A stretch of DNA of 36,501 nt, from IMG/VR virus record IMGVR_UViG_3300044678_002107, positions 1 to 36,501 of that record. The stretch is one strand, 5' to 3'. The position numbers and the translations under genes were made by a program. Source of the DNA: a virus. The notes under the pieces were generated by a model. It saw only the letters and a list, made by a program, of their open reading frames with translations, was not told the DNA's origin and did no database searches. Shown here piece after piece: positions 6,444 through 13,377 of this stretch (positions within the stretch are counted from its first letter, which is position 1; each line of letters begins with the position of its first letter).

Positions 6444-6863
6444 ATGACCACCATCGCCACCATCGTCGAGCACGCGCGCCTTTCCGACCTTGAGCGCGCA
6501 ATCTGCCGCGCCATCGCCAAAGACGGCAGCATCGGCGGAACTGCGCGCGAACTCGCCGAGACGTTCGGCGTGAATCGGTCGTCCCTCTTCCGCGCGCTCT
6601 CCAGCCTGGAGCGGCGCGAGGTCATCCTTCGCTCGTCGAAGCGCGGCAAGTCCGGGTCGATTCTCGTAACTTTCAACGGTCGCGCGGGTGACAAACTGCG
6701 GGCGTTGTGCGACCATTTGAGCGGTAAGAGTGACGCGGCCGGCACGGAATACACGGCGATTCCGGTAGGCCAGGAAGAGGCCGTGCGCGAGGACCGTGCA
6801 CGGTTGCTAAACGCAAAGAAGGCCCGGGTTGCGGCGATGCTGCAGCGCGTCGGGCAGGGGTGA
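6444..6863 (+). CDS. Winged helix-turn-helix DNA-binding protein
   Basis: A 139-residue protein. After a short leader, LSDLERAICRAIAKDGSIGG and TARELAETFGVNRSSLFRAL form helices 1-3 of a winged HTH, with the recognition helix at about residues 42-52. RREVILRSSKRGKSGSILVTF is the basic wing. A helical region follows that may dimerise. It is a likely regulator of the middle or late genes. Start choice: ATG 6444; a TTG at 6432 overlapping the previous stop is an alternative. There is no strong ribosome site. Confidence 0.78.
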   Translation: MTTIATIVEHARLSDLERAICRAIAKDGSIGGTARELAETFGVNRSSLFRALSSLERREVILRSSKRGKSGSILVTFNGRAGDKLRALCDHLSGKSDAAGTEYTAIPVGQEEAVREDRARLLNAKKARVAAMLQRVGQG

Positions 6864-6866
6864 TAC

Positions 6867-7049
6867 ATGGCACGTCCCGAAGTGGACAAGGCGATAGAGT
6901 TCGTCGAATCGGCCCTCGTGGTCGTATTTGCATACGGCGATGCGTTCGTCGCACAGTCTTTCGACCCCGACATCGCAAGTCAGGGCGCGACCGTGCAGGA
7001 GGCGTTGCGCAATCTCGCCGAGGCGCTCGACCTCGCGGCGGAGGGGTAA
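6867..7049 (+). CDS. HicB-like antitoxin-fold protein (solitary)
   Basis: A 60-residue protein whose pattern VVVFAYGDAFVAQSFD, then ASQGATVQEALRNLAEALDL, matches the HicB partial-RNase-H fold: two beta strands, a G-x-T-x-x-E-A-L turn and the amphipathic helix. In bacteria, HicB binds and inhibits the small RNase HicA. No HicA-like gene (a roughly 60-residue basic protein with a central His) lies beside it. Unlike two-domain HicB antitoxins it has no DNA-binding C-terminus, and it ends in AAEG. It lies three bases after the winged-HTH gene and three before the next gene. Confidence 0.75.
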   Translation: MARPEVDKAIEFVESALVVVFAYGDAFVAQSFDPDIASQGATVQEALRNLAEALDLAAEG

Positions 7050-7052
7050 GAC

Positions 7053-7973
7053 ATGCAACTGAGAGTCGTGGGCGGCGACGCCCTGATGATTCCATTCATC
7101 GCCGCGTGCAAAGAGTCGAATCTCGCCATATCCGCGGCGATTCGGCTCGCCGTCGAGTGGCACGCGAAACGGTCGGGCCGCCCGATGCCGGGACTCATCG
7201 AGGCGCACCGCTCGTGGAGCGCGAAGGCCGGCGAGAACGTGGCCAAAGGCGGAGTGCTGGTCTACGTTCCTGCCGAGTGGGCCGTCGCGCTCAGTTCCGG
7301 CAAGACCAGAATCGCCGAACAGTGCCGCGTCGCGATGCGCGCATGGCTCGCTGCGGGCTGCCCGCTCGACCTGGTGCAGCGGACATCCGCTCAACTCCGC
7401 GCTCGAGCGGCGAAGCTGGACAAGGACGAGACTGACAGCCGTTCGCAGGTCACAATCAAACTCGCCGGACTGCGGCACATGGTCAGCGGGCTCTCCGTCT
7501 CTCGCGGCGTGCCCATGGCCGTTGTCGTCCGCGAGATGATGGCGGCCGAATACCTGCGGCAGACTGGAAAGCCGCTGCCGACCATCTGCGGCGCGACCCG
7601 GGCTCCGGTCAACCGCGGCGGGCCGGCAGATGGCACCATTGGAATCTCGATGCCGGTCTCGTGGCTGATCGCCATCGACGAGATTTCAAGGCATGACCGC
7701 CAAGAGTGGATTCGCGGCGCCGTGCGTGCTCACTTCGGCGTGGACAACCCGGAGCCGAGCCGAAGCGAGGCCGCGGAGGCCGCATTTAGGGCGCGGCAGG
7801 AGAAGGCGCGCTCCGTGGCGCTCTCTCGCAGCGCGGCGCCATCTGAGGCCATGCGGGCGCAGGCGAAAGACGAATCGAGGTGGCCCGCCGGTCGCGGCGT
7901 GTTCACGGGCAGCATCACCGGCCGGCAGTATGTCGGGCCGGTCAACGTGGAGCGGATGGAGGTGGCGGCGTGA
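7053..7973 (+). CDS. Protein with four ribbon-helix-helix-like modules
   Basis: A 306-residue protein of no family known to me. Four segments read as a ribbon-helix-helix unit (one polar/apolar alternating strand, then two helices): QLRVVGGDALMIPFIAAC...AAIRLAVEWHA (residues 2-39), GVLVYVPAEWAVAL...RVAMRAWLAAG (about 67-102), QVTIKLAGLRHMVSGL...VVREMMAAEYL (about 131-168), and TIGISMPVSWLIAIDEIS...IRGAVRAHFG (about 194-229). A basic, disordered tail follows. Arc/MetJ-type proteins bind DNA as dimers of such units, so this chain could fold as two intramolecular pairs. It is located among regulators and overlaps the next gene (GTGA). Confidence 0.6.
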   Translation: MQLRVVGGDALMIPFIAACKESNLAISAAIRLAVEWHAKRSGRPMPGLIEAHRSWSAKAGENVAKGGVLVYVPAEWAVALSSGKTRIAEQCRVAMRAWLAAGCPLDLVQRTSAQLRARAAKLDKDETDSRSQVTIKLAGLRHMVSGLSVSRGVPMAVVVREMMAAEYLRQTGKPLPTICGATRAPVNRGGPADGTIGISMPVSWLIAIDEISRHDRQEWIRGAVRAHFGVDNPEPSRSEAAEAAFRARQEKARSVALSRSAAPSEAMRAQAKDESRWPAGRGVFTGSITGRQYVGPVNVERMEVAA

Positions 7974-8185
7974 GGCTCGCAGACGCGAAACCCGGAGACT
8001 TCTTGCAGGACGTCGACGGCGCGGTGTGGCTGTGCGGCAAGGATGCTGCGGTGTGCCTCCACGACCCGGCCGACAAGCGCACTGGCGACCATGCCAGCTT
8101 TGCCGCCGACCCGATGGTCATCGAAGAGGCCGAGAGGTTCGGCCCATTCGCCCGCCTCGTCCCCGAGGAGGAGGTGCAGTGGTGA
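7970..8185 (+). CDS. Small hypothetical protein
   Basis: A 71-residue protein from GTG 7970, which overlaps the previous stop. It begins VRLADAKPGDFLQDVDGAVW, a small beta-rich pattern common in short phage proteins of unknown role, and ends in an acidic segment. Cysteines at 22 and 29 flank a KDAAV strand. No function recognised. Confidence 0.7.
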   Translation: MRLADAKPGDFLQDVDGAVWLCGKDAAVCLHDPADKRTGDHASFAADPMVIEEAERFGPFARLVPEEEVQW

Positions 8186-8667
8186 AGCGATGCCCAGGAA
8201 CGAAGGTCGACGGCGAATGGACGGGCTTTATCTGCGTGCTCGACGCGGGTCATCCCGAGCGCTTCTGCCGGCCGTACATCCCGCCCGACGCGGACGAGTG
8301 GCGGGCGCTCAAGGCGCGGGCGATGGAGTTGGAAGTCCGATTGGGGGATTGGTCGATTCGGGCGCAGAGCGCCGAGATTGAACTCGCCGCCGCGCTCGAC
8401 CGTGAAAAGCACACCGACGCGACGTGCGCCCGCCTGCAAGCCGAGCTCGACGCCCTGCGCGCCGTGGTCGAGTCGGGCGCGTTGTCCGCAATCCAGGCCG
8501 CGGACATGCTCGCCAAGGTCAGAGATAACGCCTACGCATGGCCCTACGGCGTCGCGTGGGCCTGCAAAGAGGCGCACCGGCTGCTCACGGGCGGGCCGCC
8601 CGATGGGGTCTACGTGAAGGTGCAGCGTGACGACCTCGCGGGGTTGGCGCGCAAGGGGGACGCATGA
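8182..8667 (+). CDS. Cys/His motif protein with coiled coil
   Basis: A 161-residue protein starting at GTG 8182 (GTGA overlap; GAGGAGG is a strong ribosome site 6-12 bases upstream). It opens with C4...C18...H24...C29 (ICVLDAGHPERFC), a putative zinc-binding unit that recurs in the gene at 9218. Residues about 38-85 form a long helix or coiled coil (EWRALKARAMELEVRL, AEIELAAALDREKH, ARLQAELDALRAVVESG). The C-terminus (about 100-161) is a separate small domain. Possible nucleic-acid or protein adaptor; unproven. Confidence 0.72.
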   Translation: MKRCPGTKVDGEWTGFICVLDAGHPERFCRPYIPPDADEWRALKARAMELEVRLGDWSIRAQSAEIELAAALDREKHTDATCARLQAELDALRAVVESGALSAIQAADMLAKVRDNAYAWPYGVAWACKEAHRLLTGGPPDGVYVKVQRDDLAGLARKGDA

Positions 8668-9221
8668 CCGGCCTCGCCGCAGACGTCGCAGCAGCAGGGC
8701 GCTCGCACGCCGGACGCACCGCCCGCGCGACCGGCGAGGCATTCGAGCTCGCGCTTGACCGCTATCACCGCACGCTTGAGGCCCAAGGCCGCGCCTACGT
8801 TCGCCGCGTCGGTGCGCCGATTGCGGTGCTCGGCAGGGTGTCGCGGGATGCCCGCGGCCGGCACATCTTTCGGGCGGCGTGGGACGGATTCCAGGGCGTC
8901 GACTTCACCGGGCACACCCAAACCGGGGTTCACATCGCCATCGAGGCTAAGACGCACGCAGGGCTCGGCGCGTGGGACTGCGGCATCGACCCGACCGGAG
9001 ATGCGAGCGAGAACGGCGCGATTCAAGCCCGGCAGTGGGTCGAGCTTCGCCGCGTGGAACTCTGCGGCGGGATCGCGTTCATCATACTGCGCGCGTGGGG
9101 CCGAGAGTGGGCAATCCCGCCGCACATGCTGGCCCTGCACGTATCGACGAAGGGCCGGCGCACTGTGCGGCCGGACGAGATTGACGCGATTGGATTTCGC
9201 GGATTGGAGTGGATGCGATGA
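8664..9221 (+). CDS. RecU-like Holliday junction resolvase
   Basis: A 185-residue PD-(D/E)XK nuclease of the RecU type, which resolves four-way junctions to debranch replicating phage DNA before packaging. Visible motifs: an N-terminal helix with E25/E28 (GEAFELALDRYH), a strand GVDFTG with Asp80, H-I-A-I-E-A-K with Glu94 and Lys96, then a helix and strand RRVELCGGIAFIILRAW with the conserved G-G-x-A-F pattern. Length is typical of phage and Gram-positive RecU. Start at ATG 8664 overlaps the previous stop, and its stop overlaps the next start. Confidence 0.85.
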   Translation: MTGLAADVAAAGRSHAGRTARATGEAFELALDRYHRTLEAQGRAYVRRVGAPIAVLGRVSRDARGRHIFRAAWDGFQGVDFTGHTQTGVHIAIEAKTHAGLGAWDCGIDPTGDASENGAIQARQWVELRRVELCGGIAFIILRAWGREWAIPPHMLALHVSTKGRRTVRPDEIDAIGFRGLEWMR

Positions 9222-9439
9222 AGGCGAAGTGCATGAAGCTCGTGGACGTCGGCGACGGCGTGTCTTTCATCTGCGCGCTCGAATTCGGGCACGACTTGAA
9301 GTGTGCGCCGCGCGTCGAAGGCCGCGGCGATAGGCTTGCAAGTAAGGCGTGCTCTGAGCGCGACGGGCACGGATGGCAATGCCTGCGCCTTCCGCTGCAC
9401 CCGGGGCCGCACAAATTCGGGTCGGAGGTGACGCCATGA
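9218..9439 (+). CDS. Small double Cys/His motif protein
   Basis: A 73-residue protein with two candidate zinc-binding units: C5-x13-C19-x5-H25-x3-C29 (ICALEFGHDLKC) and C45-x9-C55-x5-H61-x3-H65 (QCLRLPLHPGPHKF). The first is clearly related to the N-terminal unit of the protein encoded at 8182. The segment joining the two units (residues 35-45) is encoded by the 32-bp sequence that is duplicated upstream of the lipoprotein gene at 30134. ATG 9218 overlaps the RecU stop; GGAGT lies upstream. Confidence 0.72.
   Translation: MKAKCMKLVDVGDGVSFICALEFGHDLKCAPRVEGRGDRLASKACSERDGHGWQCLRLPLHPGPHKFGSEVTP
9321..9352 (+). repeat. 32-bp repeat, copy A (inside small zinc-motif gene)
   Basis: These 32 bases occur again, exactly and in inverted orientation, at 30168-30199. 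Flanking bases differ immediately on both sides. In this copy the sequence encodes GRGDRLASKAC of the 73-residue protein. It contains GATAGGCTTGCAAGTAAG near its centre. Confidence 0.9.
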
Positions 9440-9870
9440 ACGCAGAACGCCTGAACATCGCGTGCCGGCTGGTCGCGTGTCCGAAGTGGATGTGGTTGCC
9501 GGGGATGCAGATGGTCGTCCACGGGTGCATGGAGTGCCGGCCATTGTGTGCGTTGGCCGGATCCGTGAACCGCATCGTCAGCAGCGACGGTGGATTCCGA
9601 AGCCACAAGGCCGGCCACGTTTCCGGCCCGACCCTTGACGGCGGAATGCACGACAACGTCCCTGACCTCGACGACGACCTGACGCGCCTCGGCGTGCTCG
9701 CGGTCGTGCGGCGGGCGTGGGATGATGATTCCATCGGCGTTGTGAGGATGTCGGACGGGTGGCATGTGACCCGCGGCATGATTCTTGGGAGCTGGATCGC
9801 AACGATTGTCGGTGGTGCACCGACCGAAGAGGATGCGCTACAGGCCGCGTTGCAGGTTGCGCCCCAATGA
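9436..9870 (+). CDS. Hypothetical protein
   Basis: A 144-residue protein starting at ATG 9436, overlapping the preceding stop. It has an N-terminal Cys-rich stretch with C10, C16, C32, C35 and C39 (ACRLVACPKWMWLPGM, HGCMECRPLCA) and a C-terminal half with a strand-rich pattern around DGWHVTRGM. The combination CxxC plus further cysteines could bind a metal. A similar W-x-W-L-P-G-M segment is common in short phage proteins of unknown role. Not assigned. Confidence 0.7.
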   Translation: MNAERLNIACRLVACPKWMWLPGMQMVVHGCMECRPLCALAGSVNRIVSSDGGFRSHKAGHVSGPTLDGGMHDNVPDLDDDLTRLGVLAVVRRAWDDDSIGVVRMSDGWHVTRGMILGSWIATIVGGAPTEEDALQAALQVAPQ

Positions 9871-10085
9871 CCGCAACCGTCGCCCACCATGCAACCGGCG
9901 TCGACCTGACCCTGCGCATTCCCGGCATTCACCCGGTCACGGTTCGCGCTGCGACGCTGGCCGACGCCGCGGCGTGCGCCCGCCTCATCATGGCCGACGA
10001 GCGCCACAAGATGATGGTGATGCTCGACGGCATCGACGCGGAGTTGGAAGTGTTGGCCGACCGCGCAGGCCATCCGGTTGCGTGA
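9867..10085 (+). CDS. Small hypothetical protein
   Basis: A 72-residue protein (MTATVAHHATGVDLTLRIPG...) from ATG 9867, overlapping the previous stop by four bases. It is the last gene of the replication/regulation block; the promoter of the packaging genes begins inside its final codons. It shows a beta strand, then helices; no known family. Confidence 0.68.
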   Translation: MTATVAHHATGVDLTLRIPGIHPVTVRAATLADAAACARLIMADERHKMMVMLDGIDAELEVLADRAGHPVA

Positions 10086-10106
10086 TTGCGTCTCGGCTGA
10101 TAGCTT
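10078..10106 (+). promoter_or_regulatory. Candidate late promoter for packaging genes, leaderless
   Basis: TTGCGT (10078-10083), a 17-base spacer and TAGCTT (10101-10106), six bases before ATG 10113. There is no ribosome site before that ATG. The -35 hexamer overlaps the stop codon of the upstream gene. Confidence 0.6.
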
Positions 10107-10112
10107 TTGCCT

Positions 10113-10505
10113 ATGGCCCGACCGACCAAATGCACGCCGGAAGTTGTCGAGCTCGTCTGCGAAGCTCTCGCGCTTGGGGTGTCGTGGGCTGCCGCTGCGG
10201 CTCACGCGGGGCTTGACGAGGCGACGCTGACCCTGTGGAAGCAGCGGGGTAACGAAGGCGAGGATCCGTTTTTCACGTTTCTCACGGAAGCAACGCGCGC
10301 GCGCGACGCCGCGGAAGTCCGCATGGCCCGCATCGTCATCCAGGCCGCCGAGGACGGCGACGCGAAGGCCGCGCAGTGGTGGCTTGAGCGCCGGCGCGGC
10401 GATTCGTGGTCGAGTAAGCAAACGGTCACGGTCGATACCCACGACCCGTCACGCGGCATCGCGGCCCTTCTGGGCAAGCTCGCGGAGCCCGGCGAGGGCG
10501 GTTAA
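10113..10505 (+). CDS. terS: Terminase small subunit-like protein
   Basis: A 130-residue protein directly before the terminase large subunit (TAATG overlap). The N-terminal part has a Terminase_1/HTH-like pattern: RPTKCTPEVVELVCEALALG, SWAAAAAHAGLDEATLTLWKQRG, a recognition-type helix at about residues 30-45. EATRARDAAEVRMARIVIQAAEDGDAKAAQWWLERR then forms the helical oligomerisation region, and a short C-terminal tail follows. TerS recognises the packaging site and hands DNA to TerL. ATG 10113 was preferred to TTG 10107 because of the promoter spacing. Confidence 0.85.
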   Translation: MARPTKCTPEVVELVCEALALGVSWAAAAAHAGLDEATLTLWKQRGNEGEDPFFTFLTEATRARDAAEVRMARIVIQAAEDGDAKAAQWWLERRRGDSWSSKQTVTVDTHDPSRGIAALLGKLAEPGEGG

Positions 10506-11956
10506 TGGCCGGGCTCCGGCTCGAATCGTTCGACCCGCTTCCGTGGCAGGCGCAGGCCCTCCGCGAGATACTGCGGCCGGGGTCGGTCGGTTGCGCGTGG
10601 GCGGGGGGCAAGGGCAGCGGCAAATCGGCCCTCGTGTCGGTCGCCGCGTGCATGATTGCGGCGACGCGACCAGGTTGCGAAGTCGCGCTCGTGATGGACT
10701 CCTACAAGTCCCTGCGAGACATCCACCTCCCGCTCATGTCGTCCATTGCGGCGAGCTGCGGCGGCGAGTGGCGCGCGACCGATACCGAGTTCCGGTGGTC
10801 GTCAGGGTCCGTCGTTCGCCTGCGCCACCTCGACACGAGCGGAGACCCGCGAATCGGAGGCTCGCCCATCGAGGGCATGAACCTGCACGCGCTGATTGCA
10901 GACGAGTGCCAGCAGATTGACGGGCGCTACTTCACCGTCTGGCAGGAGCGGACGCGCGTCGCCGCCGTTGACCTCGCCGGGCAGCAATGCGCGCCCGTGG
11001 TGGTGGCGTCAGGGCTTCCGGTGTCGACGTGGTGGTGTGCGGACACCCTGCGCCACGGCGGCCGCGTATGGCGCCCACAGACGCGCGACAACACGTACAA
11101 CGACCCGGGCTACGAGGCGAGAGTCCGCGCGACCATGACCGAGCGGCAGGCGCGCGCCATGCTCGACGGTCACGAGTGGTCGCCCGAGGGGCAGATTGTC
11201 GAGGAGTACGTCGCGCGTCTTGAGCCCGACGGCGTGCTCACGGACTGGGCTCCGACCGACTGGAGCAACACACGCTTCGTGCTCTCCATGGACCTCGGCG
11301 GCAATAATCCACACGCCATCCTCGCGGCCGAAGACGTCGAGCGCGGCCGGTGGGTCGTCCTGCGCGAATGGTTCCACGTCGGCCCGCCCGTCAAAGCAGG
11401 GACCGGCATCACCCTTGGCGCCTTCTGCCGGCGCATCTCGGCCGATTGCGTGCCGCGCCGCATGTGGGGCGGCGCGAAGGATCCGCGCTATCCGCTCGAC
11501 GAGGTGATTGCAGACCCGGCCGGCGCTGCGACATCCGCGCAGACGGGGCACAGCGACCTCGACCTGATAGCGAGCGCCCCGCCTGATGGCCTCGGCATCC
11601 GCCCGCACGTCGAGACGATTCCAGAGCGCCGGTCGGTGGTCGGGTCGTTGAATCGGATGCGGCTCGCCATCGAACGGCGCAAGCTCATGTTCTCGCGCGC
11701 CATGGTCGAAGCGCCCGGCGGCGAGTACCCCGCGCGCACGCTCCATGGGTCGCTTCTGGGCTACTCATGGGACCCTCGCGGGCGTGACGAGCCAACGAAG
11801 GACGGCATTCACGACCACGCCGTCGACTGCTTGCGCTATCTCAGTCGCCGCGTGCTTTGGCACCTCTTCGACTCGCCGGGCATCGCGACCACGCCACAGC
11901 ATGGGCAACCCCGCAAGCTCCCCGCGGCACTGCTCGCGTCACGGGGCGGGCGATAG
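10505..11956 (+). CDS. terL: Terminase large subunit
   Basis: A 483-residue packaging motor. The ATPase domain has Walker A GGKGSGKS (34-41), a Q motif-like PLPWQAQALREIL upstream, and Walker B ALIADE (129-134, with catalytic Glu134). A coupling SG motif-like VVASGLP lies at 167-172. The RNase H-like nuclease domain shows SMDLGGNN (Asp263), VIADPAG (Asp337) and IHDHAVDCLRY (Asp441), the three acids that bind metal. The length is in the normal range. It is followed by a 68-base gap with a promoter and then the portal gene. It cuts concatemers and translocates DNA into the prohead. Confidence 0.95.
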   Translation: MAGLRLESFDPLPWQAQALREILRPGSVGCAWAGGKGSGKSALVSVAACMIAATRPGCEVALVMDSYKSLRDIHLPLMSSIAASCGGEWRATDTEFRWSSGSVVRLRHLDTSGDPRIGGSPIEGMNLHALIADECQQIDGRYFTVWQERTRVAAVDLAGQQCAPVVVASGLPVSTWWCADTLRHGGRVWRPQTRDNTYNDPGYEARVRATMTERQARAMLDGHEWSPEGQIVEEYVARLEPDGVLTDWAPTDWSNTRFVLSMDLGGNNPHAILAAEDVERGRWVVLREWFHVGPPVKAGTGITLGAFCRRISADCVPRRMWGGAKDPRYPLDEVIADPAGAATSAQTGHSDLDLIASAPPDGLGIRPHVETIPERRSVVGSLNRMRLAIERRKLMFSRAMVEAPGGEYPARTLHGSLLGYSWDPRGRDEPTKDGIHDHAVDCLRYLSRRVLWHLFDSPGIATTPQHGQPRKLPAALLASRGGR

Positions 11957-11988
11957 GCCAAGGCTTTCACGCCACATCGCGCTGATAG

Positions 11989-12017
11989 TTGAAAGTTATC
12001 ACCGCCCCGTGTAGCGT
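11989..12017 (+). promoter_or_regulatory. Candidate structural-gene promoter, leaderless
   Basis: TTGAAA (11989-11994), 17 bases, TAGCGT (12012-12017), then seven bases to ATG 12025. No ribosome site precedes the ATG. This is the best match to the repeated promoter pattern found in front of unit-heading genes of this genome. Confidence 0.62.
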
Positions 12018-12024
12018 GGCGGCC

Positions 12025-13377
12025 ATGTTCGGCATCGTCGACAAACTGCGGGCACTGGTGATGCGCGACGACTCGCGACGAGTCGAAGCGCCCATCGGCC
12101 GCATCGGTGGCCCGACGACGACGAACGGCGCGGCCTACGAGCCTGCCCGCCGGTATCAGGCACACCCTGACCGCATCCTGGCCATGCGGTCGGCGCTGGT
12201 CTGCCCTCCGGTGTACGTGGCCCTCGGCATGTGGCGCGACCTGATGCGCGTGCCGACGCCGCGCATCGAACCGGGCAAGGTCGAAGGCGCCGAACCGACG
12301 CCGAACGCCATCGCCTACGCCGAGCACGTCAAAGCCTGCCTCGGCATCGGGTATGCAAGCCCGGCCGGAGTGCGGTGGTCGTCTCTGTGGGGCGAACTTC
12401 TCGGGTCCGTCGAGTACGGATTCGGCGTGTGGGAAACCATCGCGGAGGAACACCAAGGCGAGTGGTACACCGTCCTGAAGTACCGCGACCCCGCGAGCAT
12501 CGCGTGGTGGTTGATGGGCGAGGATGAAGAACTGGCCGGGTGCGTGCAGCAGCCGCTCTCGGGCTACGGTCGCGGCGTCGAGATTCCCGCCTCGCAGTTG
12601 TTCCGCCTTACGTGGCGCCCCGTCTCCCGCTCCGACTTCAGCGGCATCGGCATTCTGCGCCCGGCCGCAACCCTCGCCGTTGACCATGCCGCCGCCGCGC
12701 AGCTTCGGATTGTGGGCGTCCAGCGGTTTGCCGTGGGTACGCCGGTCGCCAAGGTCGACGCCGAGACGGCGGCCCGCCTCGGCCCGCAGGCGGTCAAAGA
12801 CGCCGACGACATTGCAACGATGTTGTCCGACTACGCATCGAGCGACCGCGCATACCTCGTCCCTCCGCCCGGGTGGGACGTGTCCATCTTCGGGGCCGAC
12901 TACGACGTCAGCCGCATCAACGCAGTACTCGCCGACATCTCGCGCTCCATCTATGAGCTCGTCGCGATGCAATGGATGCTCTTGGGCTCCGGCGAGGGTG
13001 GCGGCTCCTACTCGCTTGGCGAAACGCAGGTTGCAGCGTCGCGGCAGAGCGCGCAGGCGGTGTGCGATTGGCTCGCGGAGGAGGTCAACGCCGGCCTCAT
13101 TCCGCGCATCTGCAAGTGGCGGTTCGGTGAGGTTGACCCGGCCGACCTGCCGCGGCTGCACTTTGACGGGCTGGCGTCCGAAGCGTTCGTCACGCATCTG
13201 AACAGCCTGGCCGCGCTGAATGCGGCCGGCATCCTGCAGATTGGCCCCGAGTCTCGAGCGAAGGTCCACGCCGCGCTTGAACTGGCGCCGCCCGAAGAGA
13301 AACGCGCCGTGGGTCTCGGCCTGCGCCCGCAGACTCCTGCGGCGCCCGCGATGCCCACTCCGGCCGGGGGCGCGTGA
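12025..13377 (+). CDS. Portal protein, Mu gp29/DUF935 type
   Basis: A 450-residue portal that forms the dodecameric ring at the DNA-entry vertex. Recognition rests on the DUF935-like succession: PARRYQAHPDRILAMR near the N-terminus, then a long helical stem region with GSVEYGFGVWETI. FRLTWRPVSRSDFSGIGILRPA follows, then LVPPPGWDVSIFGADYDVSRIN with SRSIYELVAMQWMLLG, GGSYSLGETQ and a C-terminal PRLHFD. It is immediately downstream of terL and upstream of the protease. I use ATG 12025 because the promoter -10 lies seven bases before it; an in-frame TTG at 11989 would lie within the promoter. Confidence 0.88.
   Translation: MFGIVDKLRALVMRDDSRRVEAPIGRIGGPTTTNGAAYEPARRYQAHPDRILAMRSALVCPPVYVALGMWRDLMRVPTPRIEPGKVEGAEPTPNAIAYAEHVKACLGIGYASPAGVRWSSLWGELLGSVEYGFGVWETIAEEHQGEWYTVLKYRDPASIAWWLMGEDEELAGCVQQPLSGYGRGVEIPASQLFRLTWRPVSRSDFSGIGILRPAATLAVDHAAAAQLRIVGVQRFAVGTPVAKVDAETAARLGPQAVKDADDIATMLSDYASSDRAYLVPPPGWDVSIFGADYDVSRINAVLADISRSIYELVAMQWMLLGSGEGGGSYSLGETQVAASRQSAQAVCDWLAEEVNAGLIPRICKWRFGEVDPADLPRLHFDGLASEAFVTHLNSLAALNAAGILQIGPESRAKVHAALELAPPEEKRAVGLGLRPQTPAAPAMPTPAGGA

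Noticed and set aside
9373-9435. Upstream extension of the gene at 9436
   Set aside because: The ATG at 9436 overlaps the preceding stop in the usual ATGA fashion; an earlier start would overlap the neighbour by 67 bases.
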